64,000 bases of DNA from Provencibacterium sp. (GCA_022792175.1 JAAWAN010000025.1:1-64000); one strand, 5' to 3'. Counted from the stretch's first letter, positions 53,525 to 62,564 are shown. The notes: generated by a model not told the origin, from the letters alone. A program made the numbers and translations.

Positions 53525-55652
53525 ACGCCGCACCCCCCAAAGCATGTATCAGCAGCGGGGCGGCACATCGGTTAGCATGCTGCCCCGCTGGACATCGCCT
53601 CCGCAGCGCAACACGGAAGAGTGGCTGAGAACTTTCCGAATAAATCCCCGCTTGGCTGTTGTGGAACGCATCGCATCCGACCTATCCTTTGCAGCTGGGA
53701 AGCTTTATCGGGTAGATGACCGGGGAAATGAGGAGGAGCTGCGCCAGCATCCATTTCTGGATTTCTGGGAGAAGCCAAACCCACTCTATGAGATGACAGG
53801 TGCCGCCCTCTGGCGGCTGTTTGAAATCTATCTCATGCTCAAAGGCGAGGGGTATTTAATTATCGAGCGCAATGTGCTGGGGAGGCCTGCCGAGCTCTGG
53901 CCGGTGCCGGTACATTGGGTACAGATGACCCCTTATACGGGATCTCCTTTCTACACCATTCGTGTTACCAGCGGCAGCATTCTGCAGGTTTCTGTTGATG
54001 ACATGTTCGTGATGAAGGATTTGGACCCTTTTGCGCCCTATGAGCGAGGACTTGGCCAAAGTGAGGCCATCGCTGATGAGGTCGAGATTGACGAGTATGC
54101 TGCTAAATTCCAAAAGCGGTTTTTTTACAACGACGCCACGCCAAATCTCATTATAGGGATGCCCGGCAGCAGCGAAGAGCAGAGAAAGCGCTTTCGTGCA
54201 GAATGGATGGAACGGTTCAAAGGCCTGTTTAAATCTCATGGCGTTGCGACGGTCAACGGTGAGGTGACCATCAACAAGCTCAGTGACAACATGAAGGATA
54301 TGGACATGATTCAGGGCCGGACGTTTATGCGCAACGCGGTGTTGGAACATTACGGTGTGCCCCGTGAGATTATGGGAATTACAGAGAGCAGCAACCGGTC
54401 AACCTCGGAAGCTGCTCAATTTATTTACGCGCAGAATGTCCAGATGCCGAAACTGCGCAGGCGGGAGGAAGCCATCAATCAGCAGCTTCTGCCCATGTTC
54501 GGTGAAAACCTTCTTTGGCGGTTTGATGATATCGTCCCCCGTAATCAGGAGTTTGACAAGGCTAGAGCCCTTGAGGGTTGGAATGCGGGGATACTCACCC
54601 GCAACGAGGCCCGAAAGCTGCTGGATTTCGATGAGGTTCCCTATGGTGACGTGTATAAGACAACCTTTTCTGACATTTACGTTGGAGCCAATGATGACCC
54701 AACCAGAGCCAGCTATGAAATGGCTCAGCTGCAATATGGGGAGACTGAGGAAGCGGCAGACAACAGCGAGGAGATTGAGATTATCAAAGCACAGCCGGAG
54801 CTGGAAGAGGCAAAGTCTCGATGGCTCAAGGCACTGCAGAAAGGCTTTGCTTCGACCCGGCAGCAGCAGGAACGGCAGTTTGTGCGGGCAACGATGAAAT
54901 ATTTTGCTGAACAACAGGGACGCATAAAGTCAGCGCTCGACGCTTCTCCCAAAGCAGAAGGCAGCGTGTGGGATTTTGTTGCGGATATGCTGCCGGATTA
55001 CATGCTGGAAGATAGACGGTTTATCATGCTGGAAGCGGAGGAAAAGCAGCGCAGGATTGATAGCTTCATCCTGAATCTTGTTGATTGGGAAGGGGAGGCA
55101 AAGCTGTTGGAAGGCATCTTTAAACCGCTTTGGAGCGATACCTACCGCAAGGGCGCTGAGTTGGCGATTGTCTCCTACCGCATTCCGGCCATTAAGCGAC
55201 CGGAGCTATCCAGTTTTGCGAAACTGCACGGGCTAGAGAGAATCGATGAGATTGAGAACACCACCAAGGAAAGCATCCGCCGGATTTTAGCTGACGGCAT
55301 CGATGCGGGCGATACGCGGGAAACCATCTCCAAATCCATCATGCAGGAAATGAACATCGGTGCCGGCCGGGCGCGGGTAATTGCCCAGACGGAAGTGCAT
55401 ACCAGCCTGATGACCGGAAATGTGGATTGCATGAAGGCAGGCGGGATTACCAGTAAAAAGTGGCTGAGCGTCAATGATGCAGATACCCGGGAGAGCCACC
55501 GGAAGCTGAACGGTATGACAGTGCCCATCGATGGGAAGTTTGAAGTGCCGGGAAAACCCGGTCTGTACATCAGCCATCCCGGCGACCCGGAATGCAAAGA
55601 CCCCGGAGAGATTATAGGCTGCCGTTGTGATGTTGTTGCGGGAGATTTTTAA
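53511..55652 (+). CDS. Portal protein fused to MuF-type head morphogenesis domain
   Basis: 713 residues, GTG start at 53511. Residues of about 30-400 are an HK97-type portal (VERIASDLSFAAGKLYRVDD, GEGYLIIERNVLGRPAELWP, VLEHYGVPREIMGITESSNR). Residues of about 560-713 are an SPP1 gp7/Mu F-type domain: IRRILADGIDAGDTRETISK, RARVIAQTEVHTSLMTGN, KKWLSVNDADTRESHRKLNG, ending CKDPGEIIGCRCDVVAGDF. The portal forms the DNA entry ring; MuF proteins assist head assembly or are ejected. The two are normally adjacent genes. Confidence 0.9.
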   Translation: MKLFKRRTPQSMYQQRGGTSVSMLPRWTSPPQRNTEEWLRTFRINPRLAVVERIASDLSFAAGKLYRVDDRGNEEELRQHPFLDFWEKPNPLYEMTGAALWRLFEIYLMLKGEGYLIIERNVLGRPAELWPVPVHWVQMTPYTGSPFYTIRVTSGSILQVSVDDMFVMKDLDPFAPYERGLGQSEAIADEVEIDEYAAKFQKRFFYNDATPNLIIGMPGSSEEQRKRFRAEWMERFKGLFKSHGVATVNGEVTINKLSDNMKDMDMIQGRTFMRNAVLEHYGVPREIMGITESSNRSTSEAAQFIYAQNVQMPKLRRREEAINQQLLPMFGENLLWRFDDIVPRNQEFDKARALEGWNAGILTRNEARKLLDFDEVPYGDVYKTTFSDIYVGANDDPTRASYEMAQLQYGETEEAADNSEEIEIIKAQPELEEAKSRWLKALQKGFASTRQQQERQFVRATMKYFAEQQGRIKSALDASPKAEGSVWDFVADMLPDYMLEDRRFIMLEAEEKQRRIDSFILNLVDWEGEAKLLEGIFKPLWSDTYRKGAELAIVSYRIPAIKRPELSSFAKLHGLERIDEIENTTKESIRRILADGIDAGDTRETISKSIMQEMNIGAGRARVIAQTEVHTSLMTGNVDCMKAGGITSKKWLSVNDADTRESHRKLNGMTVPIDGKFEVPGKPGLYISHPGDPECKDPGEIIGCRCDVVAGDF

Positions 55653-55669
55653 AGGGGGTGAGAAACAAG

Positions 55670-56362
55670 ATGGCGCGTGAGTATAAAACGCTGAGCTTCA
55701 AGGTAAACAGCGTGGATGAGGAACAGGGGATTTTTGAGGGCTATGCCTCGGTGTTTGGTAATGTGGACAGCGGCGGCGACATTGTAGAACCTGGGGCCTT
55801 TACGGAGTGTCTGGAAAACGGGATAGGCCGCATCAAGATTCTGGCGCTGCATAACGATGCCTGGCTGCCCATCGGCGTTCCTCTGGAACTCAAGGAGGAT
55901 AAAACCGGGCTGTACATCAAAGGCAAGGTCAGTGATACCAGCATGGGCAAGGATATCAAAATTCTGCTGCGCGATGGGGTACTCAATGAAATGTCCATCG
56001 GCTATGACCCGGTAGACTATGATTATGACGCCGAGATGATCCGGCATCTGCGCAAGGTGGAATTATGGGAGGTATCCCTCGTTACCTGGGCAATGAATGA
56101 GCAGGCAACAGTCACCGGCTATAAAGCCCTCCAGCGCGGGGTAGAGGATATCGCTGCCGAAACGGAGCGTGCCCGAAAGGAAGGGCGGAGAATCAGCGGG
56201 GCGCGTCTACAGACGCTGGAAGAAGCCAGTACCATTATGAGAAAGGCTGCAAAGACGCTGGACAGCCTTATCCGGGAGGCCCGGGGAGAATCACCTAAGG
56301 CCCGGCCGCCGGCAGCGGCCACTAAATATGCGCAGAGACAAATCGAAATTATCAGGAGGTAG
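55670..56362 (+). CDS. HK97-family prohead protease
   Basis: 230 residues, start ATG at 55670 after AAGGGGGTG. Prohead protease pattern: FEGYASVFGNVDSGGDIVEP, the catalytic His in ILALHNDAWLPIG, and Ser in LNEMSIGYDPVDYDY with ELWEVSLVTWAMNEQATVTG. It cleaves the scaffold-like N-terminus of the capsid protein during maturation. The C-terminal 75 residues are basic and helical and may act as scaffold. Confidence 0.9.
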   Translation: MAREYKTLSFKVNSVDEEQGIFEGYASVFGNVDSGGDIVEPGAFTECLENGIGRIKILALHNDAWLPIGVPLELKEDKTGLYIKGKVSDTSMGKDIKILLRDGVLNEMSIGYDPVDYDYDAEMIRHLRKVELWEVSLVTWAMNEQATVTGYKALQRGVEDIAAETERARKEGRRISGARLQTLEEASTIMRKAAKTLDSLIREARGESPKARPPAAATKYAQRQIEIIRR

Positions 56363-56366
56363 AACT

Positions 56367-57998
56367 ATGGGCGAAGAGAAAGAGAAGAAGTCCACAAAAC
56401 TGGGCGAAGATGACCTGATGGAGAAAATCAAGGCGGCTGTCAAGGCGGCGATCGGCGAGAGCGCTGAGGACAAAGAAGACCCCGAAGGCGAGCTTGGCGG
56501 TGAAACCGCTGCGGTGACAGACATCGTCGAGGAAGTCTTGGATGCAATCAATGAAAAGCGCAAAAGCCGCAAGGCGGATGGGGAAGCAGTGGATGAACTG
56601 AGCGAGGAAGAGGCTGTGGAAATCGCTCAGGCAATCGAAGCGGTAATTGCTGCGGCTCCCGAAGATGAAAGCAAGGGAGATACGCCGGAGGATGAGCCGG
56701 ATGACGAAGAAAAGGAAAACGACAATCTGGCGGATGATAAGCGTAAGGCCAAAGCCGGTTTCCGCCAGCATAAGGCTCGCAAGGCGGCACCTGCTCCGGT
56801 ACAGCGCAAATACAGCACGATTTTCCTTCAGGGAAGAAGCCAGGTGAAAAAGCAGACGAAAAGCGTGCCGCCGGTTGTGCAGCTGGCCCGTGCAATCAAG
56901 TGCATTGACGTGTTCGGCCGGCATGATCCGGAACGCGCTGCTTACTATGCCGTCAAATACTACAGCGACAGCGATATGTCGCGCGAATTCAAGGCGCTGG
57001 GAACGGTGAATCCTTCCAGCGGCGGTATCCTCATCCCGGAAACGTACATCGAGCAGATTATCGAAATGCTCTATGCCAAGACCGTTATCAAAGAACTGGG
57101 CGCGCAGACGGTGCCGATGCCGAACGGCAGCGTTACCATTCCGAAGATGACATCCGGTACCCGCGCTACTTGGGGCGGGGAGCAGAGAAAAATTCCTACT
57201 TCTGAGCCGACCTTCGGGAATCTCAAGCTGTTTGGCAAACGGCTGAATACGATTGTGCCGATGAGCCGGGAGCTGATGCTGACCGCCTCCTACTCGGCAG
57301 ACCAGCTGTTTGGCAACGACCTCATGCGCCGGATGGAGCTCGGCCTTGACTTCGGCGCGCTGTATGGCACGGGCACCGAATATCAGCCTCTGGGGCTGGC
57401 GAACAACGAAAATATCCAGCAGATTGACGTTTCCAAACTGACGGATGAGCATGTGGCAAAGAACAGCCTGATTACTGCGGACTTCCCGGTATTCATGCGC
57501 GCGCAGGCTATGATTAAAAATATCGATGACCAGCATCTCGGGTGGACGTTTAATTCTCTGATTGAGGGCTATTTGCAGAACCTCAAGACCTCGACGGGGA
57601 CGTACATCTACCGGGAGGAAATGGCCAGCGGCAAGCTGCTGGGCAGCCCTTACAGGGTATCTAACCAAATTCCGCTGACGGCCACCGGCACCAGCATTTT
57701 CTTTGGAAACTGGTCCGACCTTATCATCGGCGACCAGATGGGGCTTGAAACCTATACGACGCTGGACGGCACCTGGAACGATGCAGATGGAGTTTCTCAT
57801 AACGCTTTTGAAGAAAACCTGACGGGCACCCGCGCGCTGATGTATGTGGATATCGGCACCCGGCACGATGAATCATTTATCATCGCCCAGAATTGCCAGG
57901 TACCCGGCTCGACTGCCATTCTCGCGGAACTCAAAAGGCTGGAGGCAATAGAAGCCAAAGCAGCTGCAGCAGGCCGGAATGAGGGAGGAAAGAAATAA
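56367..57998 (+). CDS. HK97-type major capsid protein with acidic N-terminal region
   Basis: 543 residues, start ATG at 56367 with CAGGAGGTAGAACT upstream. Residues 1 to about 165 are extremely acidic and helical (EDKEDPEGELGGETAAVTDI, EDEPDDEEKENDNLADDK), probably the delta/scaffolding domain removed by the protease. Residues of about 180-530 are the HK97 capsid fold: LGTVNPSSGGILIPETYIEQ, LGAQTVPMPNGSVTIPKMTS, LGLDFGALYGTGTEYQPLGL. The scaffold part is longer than usual. Confidence 0.92.
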   Translation: MGEEKEKKSTKLGEDDLMEKIKAAVKAAIGESAEDKEDPEGELGGETAAVTDIVEEVLDAINEKRKSRKADGEAVDELSEEEAVEIAQAIEAVIAAAPEDESKGDTPEDEPDDEEKENDNLADDKRKAKAGFRQHKARKAAPAPVQRKYSTIFLQGRSQVKKQTKSVPPVVQLARAIKCIDVFGRHDPERAAYYAVKYYSDSDMSREFKALGTVNPSSGGILIPETYIEQIIEMLYAKTVIKELGAQTVPMPNGSVTIPKMTSGTRATWGGEQRKIPTSEPTFGNLKLFGKRLNTIVPMSRELMLTASYSADQLFGNDLMRRMELGLDFGALYGTGTEYQPLGLANNENIQQIDVSKLTDEHVAKNSLITADFPVFMRAQAMIKNIDDQHLGWTFNSLIEGYLQNLKTSTGTYIYREEMASGKLLGSPYRVSNQIPLTATGTSIFFGNWSDLIIGDQMGLETYTTLDGTWNDADGVSHNAFEENLTGTRALMYVDIGTRHDESFIIAQNCQVPGSTAILAELKRLEAIEAKAAAAGRNEGGKK

Positions 57999-58393
57999 TG
58001 AAGCACTCCATGCTGAAAACCGTTCAGGTTGTCCCCTATTCCGGAGCGGAGGCGCCGGTTGTTGACCGGCTGGGCTATCTCTCCGCTATCCTTGGGGTAA
58101 ATATCGGCAAGATTACCGGCGCGCCTATATCGGCTAAGCTTTCGGTCTCGCTCCTGCACAGTGACACCGAGGAAGGGAGTTTTGTTGCCGTAGAGGACCC
58201 GATGCTCTATATAGGCGACCCCCTTCCCGGATCTGTGCAGGAGGAGACCCTGTATAACATTGATATTGACCTGCTGGCCTGTAAGCGGTACATCAAAGTC
58301 TCTGCCTCTGTTGCTTTGGAGGGTGGGACAGATGCTGCCGCTTCAGCCGCCTGCGCGCTGGCGCTGGGCGACAAGACCAGCAATCCGGTGTAA
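57998..58393 (+). CDS. Head-associated hypothetical protein
   Basis: 131 residues; the ATG at 57998 overlaps the capsid stop (TAATG). Beta-rich (SMLKTVQVVPYSGAEAPVVD, AKLSVSLLHSDTEEGSFVAV), ending in an Ala-rich helix. The position directly after the capsid gene suggests a decoration or head-fibre protein. No family assigned. Confidence 0.6.
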   Translation: MKHSMLKTVQVVPYSGAEAPVVDRLGYLSAILGVNIGKITGAPISAKLSVSLLHSDTEEGSFVAVEDPMLYIGDPLPGSVQEETLYNIDIDLLACKRYIKVSASVALEGGTDAAASAACALALGDKTSNPV

Positions 58394-58410
58394 GGGAGGT
58401 GCTGCACATT

Positions 58411-58542
58411 ATGGCAAGGGAATATAAAGCGCCCTGCCCGCGGGAGAACAAGGCGCGCCGCCCGCAGGAAGGCAAGAAACAGCAGCCTGAAAAAGAACAG
58501 GAAGGCAGAAAGCCTGCCAGCCTCGGAGCGGCGGGAGGATAG
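58411..58542 (+). CDS. Short basic protein in the head operon
   Basis: 43 residues from ATG 58411 (AAGGGAGGTGCTGCA upstream) to TAG 58542: MAREYKAPCPRENKARRPQE then GKKQQPEKEQEGRKPASLGA. Lys/Arg/Gln/Pro-rich and probably disordered. Such short basic proteins in the head cluster may bind DNA or coat proteins. Good ribosome binding site and tight packing with both neighbours support translation. Confidence 0.5.
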   Translation: MAREYKAPCPRENKARRPQEGKKQQPEKEQEGRKPASLGAAGG

Positions 58543-58545
58543 CGG

Positions 58546-59184
58546 ATGATTGCGCTCGCATCGAACGCGCTTACGACGCTGGAAACGGTAAAAGCCCTGC
58601 TGCCTGATGCTGAAAACAGCCCATCTGGTGAGAAACTGGATGGGCTGCTGACGTTACTTATCAATGCGGCCTCTGCCTGGGTGGAAACGATGACGGGCCG
58701 TCAGCTGGCCCTGCAGGCTTACACCGAACGGCACGCTGCCTCTGGGAGCCAGGAGCTGCTTGTAAACCAGTATCCCATCATAGGGGTAGAATATATCCGT
58801 GATCTGCAGGGAGGTCTGGTGCCGCCGGAAGAATATGATTTTGCGGATACTGCGGAACAGGGGATTATCTATAAAGAATCCTGCTGGCCCTACCGGGGCT
58901 ATGTTTCCGGTCTGGCGAACGATTATACCGCTTCCGCCCGTTATCTGGAGATCCGCTATACGGCAGGCTATGTGCTGCCGAAGGACGCCACCGAGGAGCA
59001 GCCCCGCACGCTGCCCTATGACCTGGAATCGCTGGTATGGGGAATTGTAGGGCAGGAGTATATGCTGCATTGCAGCGGCGCACAGGGACTCTCAGCGTTC
59101 TCTATCTCCGACGTCTCCTGGACATTTGATAAAACCCCCCGGCAGGAATGGCTGGATACCATTCGGCGGTATATGCGGTGGTAG
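58546..59184 (+). CDS. Head-tail connector protein (gp6-like adaptor)
   Basis: 212 residues, start ATG at 58546 after GGAGGATAGCGG. The N-terminal helices (TTLETVKALLPDAENS, LLTLLINAASAWVETMTGRQ) and the strand-rich middle (LLVNQYPIIGVEYIRDLQGG, YLEIRYTAGYVLPKDA) match gp6-type adaptors that sit under the portal. A late helix (LESLVWGIVGQEYMLH) completes the fold. The protein links the portal to the head-closure ring. Confidence 0.8.
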   Translation: MIALASNALTTLETVKALLPDAENSPSGEKLDGLLTLLINAASAWVETMTGRQLALQAYTERHAASGSQELLVNQYPIIGVEYIRDLQGGLVPPEEYDFADTAEQGIIYKESCWPYRGYVSGLANDYTASARYLEIRYTAGYVLPKDATEEQPRTLPYDLESLVWGIVGQEYMLHCSGAQGLSAFSISDVSWTFDKTPRQEWLDTIRRYMRW

Positions 59185-59185
59185 C

Positions 59186-59848
59186 ATGATAAAAATTGAC
59201 GAAGTCACCCCTGAGCTGCAAAGGATTAAAGCAGAGCTTAACAGGCTGTTTACAATGAAAATCCATGTAGGGATACAGGGTGGCAGGAGCTATGACGAAA
59301 ATGGCGGCGAAGTAGACACGCCTGCCGACTTGCTTACCATTGCTGGGGTGCACGAATATGGTATGACCATCAAGGCCAAGCGGGCAAAAAATCTTGCTAT
59401 CCCTATTTCTCCAAAGTCAAAGGATAAGCGTCCCGCAGATTTTCCGGACCTGCAGTTCTTTATCTCTGAAAAAGGGGGAAAGTTTTTGGGGCGGATAAAG
59501 AAGGGCGGAAAAAACAGGGGCGAGATGGAGGCTTTGTTCTGGCTGACACCGAAAGTCACCATCCCTGAGCGCAGTTTCATTCGAGCCGGATATGACAATG
59601 GCAAGAGCACTATTGCGGTAGCGACCGAAAAAGCACTGCACGCTATCATCTACGACGGTTGGAACGCCCGAAGAGCAGCTGATTATATCGGAATGCATGC
59701 AGTCAAGGTGGTAAAAGGGTACGTTGGCAACGGCAATTTTGAACCCAAGCACGGGCCTACCCTTGCCGCTTACCCAGGTAAAACTAAGCCGCTCATTCGT
59801 TCGGGCCGCCTGCGAAATTCTATCACCTACCGGATTGAGGAGGGATGA
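59186..59848 (+). CDS. Phage virion morphogenesis/neck protein
   Basis: 220 residues, start ATG at 59186, one base after the connector gene. Pattern MKIHVGIQGGRSYDENGGEV, GVHEYGMTIKAKRAKNLAIP, PERSFIRAGYDNGKSTIAVA, then IRSGRLRNSITYRIEEG. The V-GI...EYG...PxRSF...SGxLxxS order is typical of tail-completion or neck proteins (gp10/gpS type). Its stop overlaps the next start. Confidence 0.75.
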   Translation: MIKIDEVTPELQRIKAELNRLFTMKIHVGIQGGRSYDENGGEVDTPADLLTIAGVHEYGMTIKAKRAKNLAIPISPKSKDKRPADFPDLQFFISEKGGKFLGRIKKGGKNRGEMEALFWLTPKVTIPERSFIRAGYDNGKSTIAVATEKALHAIIYDGWNARRAADYIGMHAVKVVKGYVGNGNFEPKHGPTLAAYPGKTKPLIRSGRLRNSITYRIEEG

Positions 59849-59850
59849 GG

Positions 59851-60213
59851 ATGTTCCCTAAACCGCTTATTCCAGGAGTCCTGTTTCACACGCTTGAGCA
59901 CATCATCCGCACGGGCGGGGGCTACAACACCGAAAAAGGAGGCCAGTGGGAGCCCGGCGCCGATCAGCGGATTCCATTTCAGGGGGTAGTTCTGCCGGTA
60001 AGCAACAGGGATTTGCAGTATGCTCCTTATGGCACCTTCACTGCTCTCTCCCAAAAGCTCTATACCAACGGCTATACGATGCCGCCCGGTGCGCAGGTCT
60101 ATGACCCGTTGGATAAAAAGACCTACACCATCAAGCAGGAGCTCTCCTATGGGCCTGTTCATCCGCTCAAGCGGTTTGCAATCGAATGCAAGGAGAGGAG
60201 TGCGGCCAAATGA
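59851..60213 (+). CDS. Head-closure-like protein
   Basis: 120 residues from ATG 59851, six bases after GAGGAGGG; an ATG at 59845 overlaps the previous stop. Beta-rich: IPGVLFHTLEHIIRTGGGYN, FQGVVLPVSNRDLQYAPYGT, PGAQVYDPLDKKTYTIKQEL. The size and order suit a head-closure or minor tail adaptor protein. The C-terminal codons for RFAIECK are built from the repeated 20-mer at 60174-60193. Confidence 0.6.
   Translation: MFPKPLIPGVLFHTLEHIIRTGGGYNTEKGGQWEPGADQRIPFQGVVLPVSNRDLQYAPYGTFTALSQKLYTNGYTMPPGAQVYDPLDKKTYTIKQELSYGPVHPLKRFAIECKERSAAK
60174..60193. repeat. Palindromic 20-mer, copy 3
   Basis: GTTTGCAATCGAATGCAAGG lies in the 3' coding end of the previous gene, about 17 bp before the start of the next. 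It is identical to 42761-42780. Confidence 0.65.
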
Positions 60214-60731
60214 CCTTTGTCACTTTGCGCAACCTGGTTGCACGGGGACTTTCAAGGGCGCTGGGGGTGCCGGTGACGCTCTCCAACCAAACCGAGCCGG
60301 AACCGGATTACCCCTATATCATCTATACGCCAACCTCCCCCTATGTCCCAAATGGAGAGATGGGGGACCATGTCCTGCAGGGGGAGGGAGAAGGGCTGAC
60401 GGATATCCGCCGGGAGCAGCCGACCGCAACCATTAGCTTCACCGTCTGTTCGATGAATCGGGAGGCAGAAAGCGGCTATATCCACGGAGACGATGAGGCA
60501 CAGGAGCTGGCGGACCGTGCCATCGGCTGGTTTTTGCATGGCGGCCGTGCTGAGCTCTCCCGGGGCGGCGTGGTAGTAGTGGACGTTCTCAATGCGGGGG
60601 ATCGCTCATTTATCGAGATTGATGAAGCGGTCCGTCAGTATGGATTTGATGTTGTCCTCCGGTATTGCCGGGCAGACAAGTATGTAACCGGGGAAACCGA
60701 ACAGGCCGTATTTAAGCAGAAGAAAGGATGA
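60210..60731 (+). CDS. Phage neck terminator-like protein (gp12-like)
   Basis: 173 residues; ATG at 60210 overlaps the previous stop (ATGA), with AAGGAGAGG upstream. LVARGLSRALGVPVTLSNQT, PYIIYTPTSPYVPNGE, TATISFTVCSMNREAESGYI, then VRQYGFDVVLRYCRADKYVT match the gp12-like neck terminator family, the last ring before the tail tube. Confidence 0.75.
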   Translation: MTFVTLRNLVARGLSRALGVPVTLSNQTEPEPDYPYIIYTPTSPYVPNGEMGDHVLQGEGEGLTDIRREQPTATISFTVCSMNREAESGYIHGDDEAQELADRAIGWFLHGGRAELSRGGVVVVDVLNAGDRSFIEIDEAVRQYGFDVVLRYCRADKYVTGETEQAVFKQKKG

Positions 60732-60735
60732 GAAA

Positions 60736-61797
60736 ATGCCGAAAGATATTATTGTCTATACAAAAATAGACGCGAAGCCGAGGCCGGCAGAAGTGCTGGA
60801 TATCCTCTTGATTTCTACGGCTGAGGAAAAGCCGCTGAAGCTCTACCGCGACTTAAACGTCATCAAAGAGGATTATGGGGAAGCTGCCATCGCGCAGATG
60901 GCGGAAGCCTTATTTAATCAGCCGCATACGCTGGCAGATACGCTTATCCGCAAAGTCAAGATTATGGGTATCGCCACACCAGAAAGTCCGGAGGCGATGC
61001 TTGCGGCTATCGAAGCACTGCGGGAAAAAGACAACGACTGGTACATGTTGCTCACCGACAAGCACGAAGATGAATATATCAAGGCGCTGGCAGCCTGGGC
61101 AGAGCGCACCGAGCCTACCGAGGCAGAGCTGGGGGCCGGGATAGAAGACCATCGCAAATTTTACTTTGCGCAGACGGATAATCAGGAACTGGGGATTTCC
61201 AATCCCCGGTGTGCAATTATCTACACCGACAATCCTGAAGAGTATGCCGATGCGGCCTATGTCGGCAATGTCGGCCCGTTTTATCCGAAATCCGTCACCT
61301 GGAAATTCAAGCGGCCGGATGGGATTTCGGTGCCTGACCTGACCGACGCCCAGCGCGACGCGTTGGAAGAGGCCAACGTTAATTTTTTCACCCGCGAATA
61401 CAAGTATGAGTATATCAAAAACGGCGTATGCGCAGATGGAAATTTCATTGACGTGCAGCTCGGCGCAGACTATATCACCAACTATATGCGGGATGAACTC
61501 TACCGGGTGCGTCTGGAAAATGCTAAAATCTCCTATGAAGATGCCGGATTTACAACAATTGCCACAGCGGTATATAATGCGCTCAACCGCGCGACAGCGC
61601 TGGGTATCATCGCGCTGGACCCGGAATCCAAAATCGGTGTATATACTGTCCATATTCCCAAGCGGGCTGACGCAACTGACGAGGAAGCGCGCACCCGCCG
61701 GATGCCTGATATTGTATGGGAAGCCGTATTGGCTGGGGATGTGCATAGTGTCAAGGTCAAGGGCCGGTTGAGTGTTTCGCTGGCCGAGGCGGCATAG
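60736..61797 (+). CDS. Tail sheath protein, DUF3383-like
   Basis: 353 residues, start ATG at 60736 after AGAAAGGATGAGAAA. The first half (VLDILLISTAEEKPLKLYRD, DNDWYMLLTDKHEDEYIKAL) and second half (YVGNVGPFYPKSVTWKFKRP, VNFFTREYKYEYIKNGVCAD, GADYITNYMRDELYRVRLEN) match DUF3383 proteins, the contractile sheath of many myoviruses and phage-like particles. It shows the prophage builds a contractile tail. Confidence 0.85.
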   Translation: MPKDIIVYTKIDAKPRPAEVLDILLISTAEEKPLKLYRDLNVIKEDYGEAAIAQMAEALFNQPHTLADTLIRKVKIMGIATPESPEAMLAAIEALREKDNDWYMLLTDKHEDEYIKALAAWAERTEPTEAELGAGIEDHRKFYFAQTDNQELGISNPRCAIIYTDNPEEYADAAYVGNVGPFYPKSVTWKFKRPDGISVPDLTDAQRDALEEANVNFFTREYKYEYIKNGVCADGNFIDVQLGADYITNYMRDELYRVRLENAKISYEDAGFTTIATAVYNALNRATALGIIALDPESKIGVYTVHIPKRADATDEEARTRRMPDIVWEAVLAGDVHSVKVKGRLSVSLAEAA

Positions 61798-61814
61798 AAA
61801 GAGGTGGGTAAATA

Positions 61815-62225
61815 ATGCCGATTGGATATGAGGCTACTTATGACCCGGAGAAAGTCACAGTCACTATTGACGGCCGGGTAATGACCGGATTTGCTGCAGA
61901 CGGGAAAATCACTATCGTTCGCAACGAAGATTCGGTAACCGCTCAGGTGAGTGTAGACGGTGGCGTTACCTATGACGAGAATGCCAATCAGTCGGGTCTT
62001 ATGACGGTATCGTTTATGTCTACCTCCAGTTCGCTCAGTTTTCTGCGCCAGCTGGAAGCAAAGCGCAAACGCTTCTCTGTGCTGATTTCCGATGTAAATG
62101 ACAACGACCCGGTGAAGGTGAGCGCGGACGATTGCCGCATCCAGAAGCTTCCTGACCTTGGGCGCGGAAAAAATTCGAGTACTGTCACTGTGAGCATCAT
62201 CCTCCCTCGTTACATCCCGAGGTAG
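61815..62225 (+). CDS. Tail tube protein, DUF3277-like
   Basis: 136 residues, start ATG at 61815 after AAAGAGGTGGGTAAATA. A beta-rich tube fold: YDPEKVTVTIDGRVMTGFAA, ITIVRNEDSVTAQVSVDGGV, GLMTVSFMSTSSSLSFLRQL, VSADDCRIQKLPDLGRG. DUF3277 follows DUF3383 in myovirus operons and forms the inner tube. Confidence 0.85.
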   Translation: MPIGYEATYDPEKVTVTIDGRVMTGFAADGKITIVRNEDSVTAQVSVDGGVTYDENANQSGLMTVSFMSTSSSLSFLRQLEAKRKRFSVLISDVNDNDPVKVSADDCRIQKLPDLGRGKNSSTVTVSIILPRYIPR

Positions 62226-62288
62226 CACATGGGAAATAGATGGGTGCCAAAACCAAAATCCATATCAGAAAAGGGGTACAGAAAATAT

Positions 62289-62564
62289 ATGGCCAGAACG
62301 AAAACCGTTACCGTTAATAAGCAGGACTATACGCTTCAGAGCGTCAGTCCGTCCTGGTATCTGCAGAACAGTGACCGCCACCGTATGACCGGCAGCGGGA
62401 CAAAGGACACCGCCGGCTATATGGATGAGCTGATTAAAAACTGCGTGATTGAGCCGGCCGAGGTGCGGCAGAAGGGCATTGCCTTTTTTGACGATGCTGA
62501 GGACCTGGTTTCGCTGACCGAGCTTGTCGGCGCAATCGAAACCTTTCTTAAAAGCAGAGAATGA
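62289..62564 (+). CDS. Tail assembly chaperone, short frame
   Basis: 91 residues from ATG 62289 (MARTKTVTVNKQDYTLQSVS); an upstream ATG at 62229 is possible. AAAAGGGG lies about 14 bases before 62289. It is followed in the +1 frame by an open frame with no good start, so a longer fusion product is expected by frameshifting near CTTAAAAGC (62547-62555). This G/GT-type arrangement is standard for chaperones encoded just before the tape measure. Confidence 0.7.
   Translation: MARTKTVTVNKQDYTLQSVSPSWYLQNSDRHRMTGSGTKDTAGYMDELIKNCVIEPAEVRQKGIAFFDDAEDLVSLTELVGAIETFLKSRE

Noticed and set aside
56352-57866. 504-codon open frame antisense to the major capsid gene
   Set aside because: Shadow of the HK97 capsid gene; composition-driven openness only.
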